The notes beneath the pieces are model-generated. The model saw only the letters and a list, made by a program, of their open reading frames with translations, was not told the origin of the DNA and searched no databases. A stretch of 27,944 nucleotides of DNA, taken from IMG/VR virus record IMGVR_UViG_3300046656_000276, positions 1 through 27,944 of that record; one strand, 5' to 3'. Shown here in pieces: positions 23,199 to 27,944 of this stretch; position 1 is the first letter of the stretch; each line of letters begins with the position of its first letter. This DNA comes from a virus. A program made the position numbers and the translations under genes.

Positions 23199-24852
23199 CT
23201 TGTTTCCAGGTCTTTTCGGCTGCGTATGGGTCGAACACCTGCTCGACGTCGTGCGGTGAATCATACTGTTTTGCAACATTTGGTGGCAAGTCCCCTCCTT
23301 GCAGCGAAAGCGGCTCCCACGTAGAAAGCGCAAGCGCGTCAAATGTGTCCGGCGACCGTCCGAGCACTTTCCGAATTTCGTCTTTCGGCGTGACCTTGAT
23401 GCGACCGTTCGTGGCCTGGTAATACTCGAATTGATGCAACTCTTTGGCGAGCTCGCCGTCTTCGACGATCGCGCCACCATCTCGAAACCAGCTGTCGAGG
23501 TTCGCGACGAGCTCGTCACGCATGCGATCATAGACTTGCGGCTTGCGCACAGCACGATCGCTCGCGCGCACCGCGACAAGTTCGAACATGCCCACGTTAG
23601 CCGGCAGTTCGAGGAAATTGCGCATCCGACCGAACAAGCTCGAACCAATAGAACCCTCGCGATCCATGACGACGACCGGCGTTTCGCGCGGCAATTTGAG
23701 CTCATTCAGCAACGCGACGAGTCGCACGAGGTGCTGTTCGTCGTTGAGTCCGGTGAATTTTTGTGCACTAAGCATCTTCAGACCGCGCCGCGGGACGAAC
23801 ACAGTCTTGTCGCCGGTGCCGGTCTCGCCGGCTGGATCGAGTCCGACGAACAAGCGCCCGGCCGGCTCGGTCTCTTGCCACCGACGTTCGGACATCATTA
23901 TCGTGTGGACGCTGAAGATTTTGCCTTCCTCGTGCAGCGCATGCTCGCCTTTGACGCGAATTTTGTATTGCGCGCTGTCTTCGCCCCATTCGAGCTTCTT
24001 CTCGTCGATCCACTCTTGTGTGGCGAGTCCAGGAATCGAGCCGTCGCGGTTCACCGCGGCCGCTTCTTCACTCGACACGGTCAACGTCTTATAAAGCTTC
24101 TTTTTGCTGTCGAACGCGTCGTAGAATTCACCCGAATTACGCGTCGGGTTACTAAATAGACACACGCGCGCGCCACCGGCGCGGTTGCCTTCGATAGCTT
24201 CGAAGATCTCGTCTGAGATGCCGGACGCCTCGTCGGGCAAATAGAGCAAATTTTTGCCCGAAATGCCGGCCACGGCTTCAGCTTCGCGCGCGGTGAAACC
24301 CACAACTTCGCGGAAGTCGGCCGATTTGAGACCAGTGCGCGCGAGCTCGCCTTGCTCGCCGTCGATGAGCGACGAATGTTCACACGGCCGCGTAATGCGC
24401 AGTCCGCTCGGGTCTTCCGCCTTGCATTCGAGACAACGACCACCGCGCGCACGCAACATGCGCAGTTCGCGCCACAAAATCTGGTCGACCTGTCGCGACG
24501 TCGTCGAAGTAAAGATTGCGCGCGCGTCGTCGAAACTGCAATACCACCACAGTGCAAGAATCGCGGCCGTTGTGCTCTTACCTATCTTGTGGCCGGAACG
24601 CACAGCGACGCGCGGATGGTCGCGCACAGCTTCCAAAATTTCACATTGCCGCTCCCACGGTCGGATTCCGAGGATCTGGCGCGCGAACAAGACCGGGTCT
24701 TTTTGATATAACGGCGACGGAAACCGAACTCGAGTCGAGAATGTGAGCTCAACGCGCAGCTTTTCGAGCAAATCTTCAGCAAACGTGTACGCCTGCTGCT
24801 TCTGCTTGTTGCGCTTGCGTTGGTCGACTTCGTGCTCGATCGTCGTCGTCAC
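23191..24852 (-). CDS. Terminase large subunit
   Basis: A 553-residue protein starting at GTG 24852 (GTGA overlap). The ATPase has Walker A SGHKIGKST (86-94), Walker B LLYLPDE (202-208) and a SNPT coupling segment (234-237). The RNase H-type nuclease domain shows VGLDPAGETGTGDKT (Asp339), VVVMDREGS (Asp397) and SPDTFDAL (Asp502/Asp505). It translocates and cuts DNA during head filling and interacts with the portal. Residues 137-160 contain Cys140, Cys143, Cys157 and His159 (RCLECK then PCEH), a possible zinc-binding insertion. N-terminal DPVLFARQILGIRPWERQ resembles other phage large terminases. Confidence 0.93.
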   Translation of the reverse strand: MTTTIEHEVDQRKRNKQKQQAYTFAEDLLEKLRVELTFSTRVRFPSPLYQKDPVLFARQILGIRPWERQCEILEAVRDHPRVAVRSGHKIGKSTTAAILALWWYCSFDDARAIFTSTTSRQVDQILWRELRMLRARGGRCLECKAEDPSGLRITRPCEHSSLIDGEQGELARTGLKSADFREVVGFTAREAEAVAGISGKNLLYLPDEASGISDEIFEAIEGNRAGGARVCLFSNPTRNSGEFYDAFDSKKKLYKTLTVSSEEAAAVNRDGSIPGLATQEWIDEKKLEWGEDSAQYKIRVKGEHALHEEGKIFSVHTIMMSERRWQETEPAGRLFVGLDPAGETGTGDKTVFVPRRGLKMLSAQKFTGLNDEQHLVRLVALLNELKLPRETPVVVMDREGSIGSSLFGRMRNFLELPANVGMFELVAVRASDRAVRKPQVYDRMRDELVANLDSWFRDGGAIVEDGELAKELHQFEYYQATNGRIKVTPKDEIRKVLGRSPDTFDALALSTWEPLSLQGGDLPPNVAKQYDSPHDVEQVFDPYAAEKTWKQDD

Positions 24853-25253
24853 GTCGACATCAACGCGGCCGCGCCGTCGAGCGCTTGCCGCGCCGAGCCA
24901 ACAACGCCGGCGAGATCGGCATGTGCAAGCGACACGACCTCCGACGTGAGCACTGTGAGATCTTTAGCGCCGCGTTCGACTGCGCGCGTCAACGTGATTA
25001 CCGAATACGACAGATCTTTGCGCGTCGATTCGGAATGCTCGGCGAATTCGCGCCACGAGCGATTGATTTCGGCTTCGCACGCTTCGCGCATGGCCGCACA
25101 ACGCGACTGCAGCTCCGCTGACCCCTTCGCATGATCGGCATCGAATTCGCCGAGCAAGGTGATTTTTTCGAGCAGAGTCGCACGATCGGCCAGCAGTTGC
25201 TCGCGTCGCGCGTCGCGGCGTTTCACAGTCTCATCGAATTTACTCACCGGCAT
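24849..25253 (-). CDS. Coiled-coil protein preceding terminase
   Basis: A 134-residue protein starting at ATG 25253; the start overlaps the previous gene by ten bases and follows AAGGAGAA. It is almost entirely helical and charged: VKRRDARREQLLADRATLLEKI, MREACEAEINRSWREF, then STRKDLSYSVITLTRAVERG. A small terminase subunit can be of this size and usually sits directly before the large subunit, so this is one candidate, but no helix-turn-helix is seen. Other candidates are the HTH proteins at 27258 and 22992. Function is unproved. Confidence 0.68.
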   Translation of the reverse strand: MPVSKFDETVKRRDARREQLLADRATLLEKITLLGEFDADHAKGSAELQSRCAAMREACEAEINRSWREFAEHSESTRKDLSYSVITLTRAVERGAKDLTVLTSEVVSLAHADLAGVVGSARQALDGAAALMST

Positions 25254-25426
25254 TTCTCCTTCGTTGCTCGCACGAGCTCCTGTGTGGCGCGCGCGTTCGC
25301 TTCGATGGCCAGCGTGATGCGCTGCAACGCCGCGGCGTCGTCGGCGCGCGCCGGCGCCGGCCGCTCGCACACCGCGAACGTGATGCCAGTCCAAAATGCA
25401 AACGCTATCACCATAAACATTTTCAT
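25244..25426 (-). CDS. Small signal-anchored helical protein
   Basis: A 60-residue protein, ATG 25426 overlapping the previous stop (ATGA). The N-terminus KMFMVIAFAFWTGITFAVC is a hydrophobic signal/anchor. The remaining ~40 residues are a charged amphipathic helix (AAALQRITLAIEANARATQEL). Cys20 follows AV but the lipobox is imperfect (FAVC), so lipidation is uncertain. It looks like a tiny envelope protein of the kind used for superinfection exclusion or lysis modulation. The evidence is only architecture. Confidence 0.62.
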   Translation of the reverse strand: MKMFMVIAFAFWTGITFAVCERPAPARADDAAALQRITLAIEANARATQELVRATKEKCR

Positions 25427-25677
25427 ATTGCCTCCGGTTGATCTTCGTTCCGCCGCTTCGCGCGGCTTTTGCGCGCCATGACGCGCATACGTCTCTCGCA
25501 GCTCTTGCAGCGCGTCTTGCTCGGCTGCGCCTTCGAGGGGCAGTCCCAACACTTGCCGGCCGCGCGCTGGCTGGTGCGGAACGCAGCGCGCGCGGCCGCG
25601 CGGCGCGCGCGGCATGGGGCGCACCGGTTCACCTGCTCGCGACACGCTTCGCACCGATATCCGTGATTGTGCGGCAT
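25423..25677 (-). CDS. Double zinc-knuckle basic protein
   Basis: An 84-residue protein starting at ATG 25677 (TGATG overlap). It has two four-cysteine clusters: C9-x2-C12-x6-C19-x2-C22 and C43-x2-C46-x10-C57-x2-C60, each able to hold one zinc. The linker and tail are extremely basic (RARRAAARAAFRTSQRAA; RMRVMARKSRAKRR). Such proteins usually bind nucleic acid or act as small scaffolds. A longer frame upstream consists only of unlikely Arg-rich sequence from the neighbouring frame. Function unknown. Confidence 0.72.
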   Translation of the reverse strand: MPHNHGYRCEACREQVNRCAPCRARRAAARAAFRTSQRAAGKCWDCPSKAQPSKTRCKSCERRMRVMARKSRAKRRNEDQPEAI

Positions 25678-25874
25678 CACGAACGCCGACCGATGAAGCC
25701 GGCGCGGCACAGCTCTTCGAGCTGCGCGAGTGCGTGTTTGTCGCCGGCCGCGACGCGTTGGCACAATGCGACGATGCGCGGATCGCACGCGTCGAGTGCG
25801 TCGGCACGAGCGAACTGCGCCGCGCCGGCGAGCCAATGGCGGGCAAGATCCTCAGGTTGTTGGTTTCGGTGCAT
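25677..25874 (-). CDS. Small helical protein
   Basis: A 65-residue protein, ATG 25874, overlapping the preceding gene by 23 bases, which is longer than the usual overlap and makes the start less certain. It is helical and Ala/Leu rich (PEDLARHWLAGAAQFARADAL, LAQLEELCRAGF) with three cysteines. Its stop overlaps the next start (TGATG). No family recognised. Confidence 0.55.
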   Translation of the reverse strand: MHRNQQPEDLARHWLAGAAQFARADALDACDPRIVALCQRVAAGDKHALAQLEELCRAGFIGRRS

Positions 25875-26073
25875 GGCGGTGTCCTTGAATAACGAGCGTT
25901 GCGCCTGACCAGAAATCGAAACTCCAGATACGCGCGTCGCTCTCGTCTTCTGGTCGCATCTCCTGCCAAAGTCCGTACGTGGTCACGGTCGTTGTACCAA
26001 CCGGTTTCACCGGCACGCCGGCGATCCTCGTCGGCAGCGGCCGCAGCCGCGGAGTGTGCAAACGCCGCGTCAT
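25852..26073 (-). CDS. First gene of the second early unit, uncharacterised, leaderless start
   Basis: A 73-residue protein, ATG 26073. The start codon lies only six bases downstream of a -10-like TATCTT, so its mRNA probably begins at or very near the ATG. The start codon itself is inside one arm of a 13-bp inverted repeat (26064-26076), so a bound repressor would cover it. The protein has a basic Pro-rich N-terminus and a beta-type middle (KPVGTTTVTTYGLWQEM, ARIWSFDFWSGATLVIQGH). Function unknown. No ribosome-binding site is visible, which agrees with a leaderless start. Confidence 0.6.
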   Translation of the reverse strand: MTRRLHTPRLRPLPTRIAGVPVKPVGTTTVTTYGLWQEMRPEDESDARIWSFDFWSGATLVIQGHRHAPKPTT

Positions 26074-26106
26074 GGGACGAAGATAACACGCACCCCATGA
26101 CGCGGC
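26064..26106. repeat. Perfect 13-bp inverted repeat spanning a start codon
   Basis: GCCGCGTCATGGG at 26064-26076 is the exact reverse complement of CCCATGACGCGGC at 26094-26106. The arms are 17 bases apart (30 bases centre to centre, about three helical turns). The left arm holds the start codon of the 73-residue gene and the right arm lies in the promoter spacer and -35. It is the strongest operator candidate in the window. Confidence 0.72.
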
Positions 26107-26116
26107 AAGGGGGCGG
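26080..26116 (-). promoter_or_regulatory. Promoter A with CCGCCCCCTTG and CGTCATGGGG
   Basis: On the minus strand TTGCCG (-35, 26103-26108) and TATCTT (-10, 26080-26085) are 17 bases apart, and the -10 ends six bases before ATG 26073. CCGCCCCCTTG (26106-26116) and CGTCATGGGG (26093-26102) are shared exactly with promoter B at 27179-27231. It lies in the only gap of the 26350-22092 array and so should drive the run of genes from 26073 through terminase. Confidence 0.6.
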
Positions 26117-26350
26117 TTATCTGGTCTCGTGCGCTCGGCACGCGCGTTCGTGCGATTTGGCGAGCGCTTCGAGTTCGACACGAGCAGTCGCGAGCTCGCG
26201 TTGAATGCGCGGCAAATCGCCGACCGCGGCCGCGCGATAGGCGTTCGAAATGGTGTCGTTGAGCTGCGCGATGCGTTCGGCCAATTGTTCGAGCGCAGCT
26301 TCGAGCTGCGCACGTGACAATTGCACGGTAGCGGTTGCAGATCGGATCAT
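26117..26350 (-). CDS. Small coiled-coil protein
   Basis: A 77-residue protein starting at ATG 26350, ATGA overlap with the preceding gene. It is a nearly continuous coiled coil (RAQLEAALEQLAERIAQLND, IQRELATARVELEALAKSH) interrupted by SNAYRAAAVGD. No DNA-binding motif is obvious. A long frame upstream is rejected because it reads through the previous gene in another frame. It closes the first small-gene cluster and is followed by promoter A. Confidence 0.65.
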   Translation of the reverse strand: MIRSATATVQLSRAQLEAALEQLAERIAQLNDTISNAYRAAAVGDLPRIQRELATARVELEALAKSHERACRAHETR

Positions 26351-26532
26351 TTCGTCGACATCCAAATGCGTTTGGCGTGGTCGAGCAATTCGCGATGCTC
26401 GGGACACAACGCGAGAGCAAGCGCGGCCGGGTTGAGCTCGCGAACGAGCAGGATAGCCAGCACGGCGACACCTGCAGCGTCCGGCGAGAGTCGTTGGCTG
26501 CGTGCGAGACACGCGGTACAGTTGTATGACAT
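26347..26532 (-). CDS. Small zinc-binding type protein
   Basis: A 61-residue protein, ATG 26532 sharing a base with the previous stop (TGATG). It carries C5-x2-C8 (CTAC) near the N-terminus and CPEH (Cys43, His46) near residue 45, a plausible zinc site, with a hydrophobic helix in between (AAGVAVLAILLVREL). This helix is long enough to be membrane-inserting or a buried core. Function unknown. Confidence 0.62.
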   Translation of the reverse strand: MSYNCTACLARSQRLSPDAAGVAVLAILLVRELNPAALALALCPEHRELLDHAKRIWMSTK

Positions 26533-27074
26533 CAGATGTCGAGCCCCCTGTACTGCGTGACGAAGATGAACCGGCCGGCGTTGCGCGTATACGGCTCGGC
26601 CGCGAACGCGCGACCAGCTCCTCGGTACTCGTACTGCCAGCCGGTCAATTCTTGAGCCAGCTCGGCCGAAGTGTCATCGAAACCGAGCTCCCGGACGCGT
26701 TCGCGATCATAGACAGCCCAACACAAGCTCGAGCCCTCGTCGTCACTCGCGCGGCAACCGGCCGCGATAAGCGCACCACCATTGGACAACGCGTCCCAGG
26801 CTTCCTGCGTGCACGCCAGCGCGTATCGCGCGCACGCAGCTTCGTCGCGAGCGAGCCGCGCGGCTTCGGTGGCCTGCAGCTGCAGCAATGCGACGTGCTC
26901 GAGCGTTGGGAAGACATAACGTGCACCATACCGGCGCGGTAACTTGTCGAGCTCGATCGCGACCTCGTACGCCTTGCGTGCCACTTCGGACGCGCCGGCC
27001 GACAATTTTTGGAAATGCGCCGCGCGCTCGACGAGCTCGTCGGCTTCAGCCATGAATTCGGGGTTTGGTCTCAT
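26532..27074 (-). CDS. Uncharacterised helical protein
   Basis: A 180-residue protein starting at ATG 27074, overlapping the tiny upstream gene by four bases (ATGA). Residues 1-110 are helical (EADELVERAAHFQKLSAG..., VALLQLQATEAARLARDEAAC). The second half has a Gly-rich turn and aromatic beta segments (SLCWAVYDRERVREL, then TGWQYEYRGAGRAFAAEPY, RFIFVTQYRGLDI). No family recognised. It is the largest unit of the first small-gene cluster, so an early takeover or anti-host role is conceivable, with no direct evidence. Confidence 0.68.
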   Translation of the reverse strand: MRPNPEFMAEADELVERAAHFQKLSAGASEVARKAYEVAIELDKLPRRYGARYVFPTLEHVALLQLQATEAARLARDEAACARYALACTQEAWDALSNGGALIAAGCRASDDEGSSLCWAVYDRERVRELGFDDTSAELAQELTGWQYEYRGAGRAFAAEPYTRNAGRFIFVTQYRGLDI

Positions 27075-27178
27075 TTGGTTCCTTCGCAACGATGTGGGAA
27101 CGGGCGCCCAGCAGCACCCAGGATGACAACGCGGCCGCAGCATGCGCAACGCGGTCTATGATCTGTGGTCGTCTTCAT
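27071..27178 (-). CDS. Tiny CxxC zinc protein, leaderless start
   Basis: A 35-residue protein, ATG 27178. It contains Cys11, Cys13, Cys14 (CACC) and a C-terminal HRC (His29, Cys31), so a single zinc site is likely, in a basic Gly-rich frame. The stop overlaps the next start (ATGA), which supports it as a true gene. ATG follows a perfect 14-bp palindrome and a -10 seven bases upstream, with no ribosome-binding site. It is therefore the first gene of a leaderless transcript. Confidence 0.6.
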   Translation of the reverse strand: MKTTTDHRPRCACCGRVVILGAAGRPFPHRCEGTK

Positions 27179-27231
27179 ATTTACTAGTAAATCACAGCCC
27201 CATGACGTGCACAAGGGGGCGGGGTTAATGG
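27179..27231 (-). promoter_or_regulatory. Promoter B with a 14-bp palindrome before the start codon
   Basis: Minus strand: CCGCCCCCTTG (27212-27222), TTGTGC as -35 (27209-27214), CGTCATGGGG (27198-27207) in the 17-base spacer, TTTACT as -10 (27186-27191), then ATG 27178 seven bases after the -10. The -10 lies inside ATTTACTAGTAAAT (27179-27192), a perfect palindrome touching the start codon. Upstream, TTAATG / CATTAA (27225-27240) forms a short hairpin. Confidence 0.6.
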
Positions 27232-27257
27232 GCGCATTAATTCGAAGCGCAACCCCC

Positions 27258-27866
27258 TCATTTGTAGGTCTCGAGGACGGCCAGAACGTCCTTGGCTGCG
27301 GCCGGGTGCTTGCCGAGCACTCGAACGATGGCGCGCGCGAGCCGCTGCCATTCCGGGTGTTCTCGCACAAGTTTGTCTTCGAGCATCATTTTAGAGAGCT
27401 CGAGCTTGTGCCGCAAACCGAGCAGGCTACCCTCTGCGGCCGTGAGCTTGATGGTCTCGGATGGCAACAGACCTTCCGCCGCGGCCGTCGTTCGGAGCCG
27501 AGTGAGCAGCCGATCGCAGGCTTCGAGCGTTGTTGGTTGACCCGTCGGCGACAATTGATCAGGTGGCTGCCTGACGTCTGCTGCCGTCTGGCCGGGCATA
27601 GTCACCCATGCCTGTGGCGGTATGCCGTACAGTGTATGCAATTTGGCACGCGTATCGGGTGCTGGTACCTTCCGACCGTATTTCCAATCGACCACGGTTT
27701 GGCGCGAGCGGACGCCGGTCGCAGCCCGCACCTGCTCGAGCGACTTCTGCACCAGCAGTAGCAATCGCTGGCCTTCATTGCGGACAGCAAGCTTGTCTGG
27801 CGGACCGTCTGCAATTGCTGTCTGTTCGTCGTCCTGTTTCACGTGACGTACTTTCTGTGTTGTCAC
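27258..27866 (-). CDS. Helix-turn-helix protein, regulator or small terminase candidate
   Basis: A 202-residue protein, GTG 27866, with no ribosome-binding site. Residues about 34-86 are an XRE-type helix-turn-helix (LLLLVQKSLEQVRAATG, RSRQTVVDWKYGRKVPAP, RAKLHTLYGIPPQAW). Residues 110-202 are helical and resemble the oligomerising C-terminal half of small terminase proteins (LLTRLRTTAAAEGLLPSETIK, then EHPEWQRLARAIVRVLGKHP). It may be a small terminase or an autoregulator; both use HTH DNA binding. It is the first gene of the leftward array in this window, preceded by a gap containing CGTCATGGGG, so control of its own gene and of promoters A and B is a reasonable guess. Confidence 0.75.
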   Translation of the reverse strand: MTTQKVRHVKQDDEQTAIADGPPDKLAVRNEGQRLLLLVQKSLEQVRAATGVRSRQTVVDWKYGRKVPAPDTRAKLHTLYGIPPQAWVTMPGQTAADVRQPPDQLSPTGQPTTLEACDRLLTRLRTTAAAEGLLPSETIKLTAAEGSLLGLRHKLELSKMMLEDKLVREHPEWQRLARAIVRVLGKHPAAAKDVLAVLETYK

Positions 27867-27944
27867 TTATGAGACGTTACGTGCTCACGTCATGGGGTGT
27901 CCGCTAACCCGGACTACGAAAGATCTCCGGAGCGTTCTTTCGAC
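27867..27944. promoter_or_regulatory. Gap at right edge with operator copy C and a 7-bp hairpin
   Basis: CGTCATGGGG at 27888-27897 lies on the plus strand, i.e. opposite in orientation to copies A and B. On the minus strand CGGACA and TAACGT, 18 bases apart, lie just before GTG 27866, a weak promoter-like pair that would also be leaderless. CGAAAGA (27917-27923) and TCTTTCG (27936-27942) form a 7-bp inverted repeat with a 12-base loop holding CTCCGGAG. A divergent rightward promoter may begin here, but its gene is outside the window. Confidence 0.4.

Noticed and set aside
25244-26098. A 284-residue leftward frame containing the signal-anchored protein
   Set aside because: The upstream 220 residues are out of frame with four small coupled genes and look like Arg-rich noise; only the last 60 codons begin at a sensible coupled ATG.
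1-27944. Terminal repeats or matching ends indicating a circular or complete genome
   Set aside because: The first and last ~40 bases show no shared sequence, and a gene is cut at the left edge, so the window is an internal slice.
1-27944. Abundant GCTCG / CGAGC words as a possible skew or uptake motif
   Set aside because: The words occur mainly inside codons for Ala, Glu, Leu and Ser in a GC-rich genome; without counts against a codon-shuffled background I cannot claim enrichment.

Overview
The window is part of a double-stranded DNA phage, or prophage, with a contractile (myovirus-type) tail. It is GC-rich by eye. Almost all of it is one tightly packed array of genes read leftward (minus strand), and about twenty junctions are 4-base ATGA or GTGA stop/start overlaps, so translational coupling is the rule. 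A lipoprotein with a clear lipobox and an M15 peptidase endolysin suggest a Gram-negative host; the genus cannot be read from the sequence. No integrase, transposase, tRNA, rRNA or CRISPR array was seen. The only rightward gene is a 5'-truncated one at the left edge, whose stop codon overlaps the last leftward stop.

In transcription order (right to left): 27944-26074 holds a helix-turn-helix protein (27258-27866) and a small-gene cluster. 26073-22092 holds a second run of small genes, including double zinc-knuckle, coiled-coil, HTH and DUF4031 proteins, around the large terminase (23191-24852). 21880-16778 is the Mu-like head module: DUF935 portal, S49 protease with scaffold, decoration protein and Mu gpT-like capsid protein. 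16679-12043 holds connectors, tail terminator, sheath, tube and a tail chaperone with a programmed -1 frameshift. 12042-5440 holds the tape measure, baseplate hub, gp25-like, J-like and I-like proteins. 5436-2469 is a fibre region with two sibling fibre genes, a repeat protein and a lectin-like protein. 2459-331 is a lysis-type cassette: lipoprotein, M15 endolysin and two membrane proteins.

The least expected signal is regulatory. The 10-mer CGTCATGGGG occurs in all three intergenic gaps of the right-hand early region (27888-27897, 27198-27207, 26093-26102). At the latter two it lies with a shared 11-mer CCGCCCCCTTG inside near-identical promoter-like arrays whose -10 ends only 6-7 bases before the start codon, implying leaderless transcripts. 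One copy is half of a perfect 13-bp inverted repeat that spans a start codon. This looks like a small phage regulon, with the HTH protein upstream as the obvious candidate controller.

Other notable points are a nested scaffold start inside the protease gene, a tail terminator fused to a tail-fibre module, a duplicated beta domain inside the sheath, and a 15-bp perfect hairpin after the capsid gene. Functions come from reading protein sequences against remembered families, not from searches.
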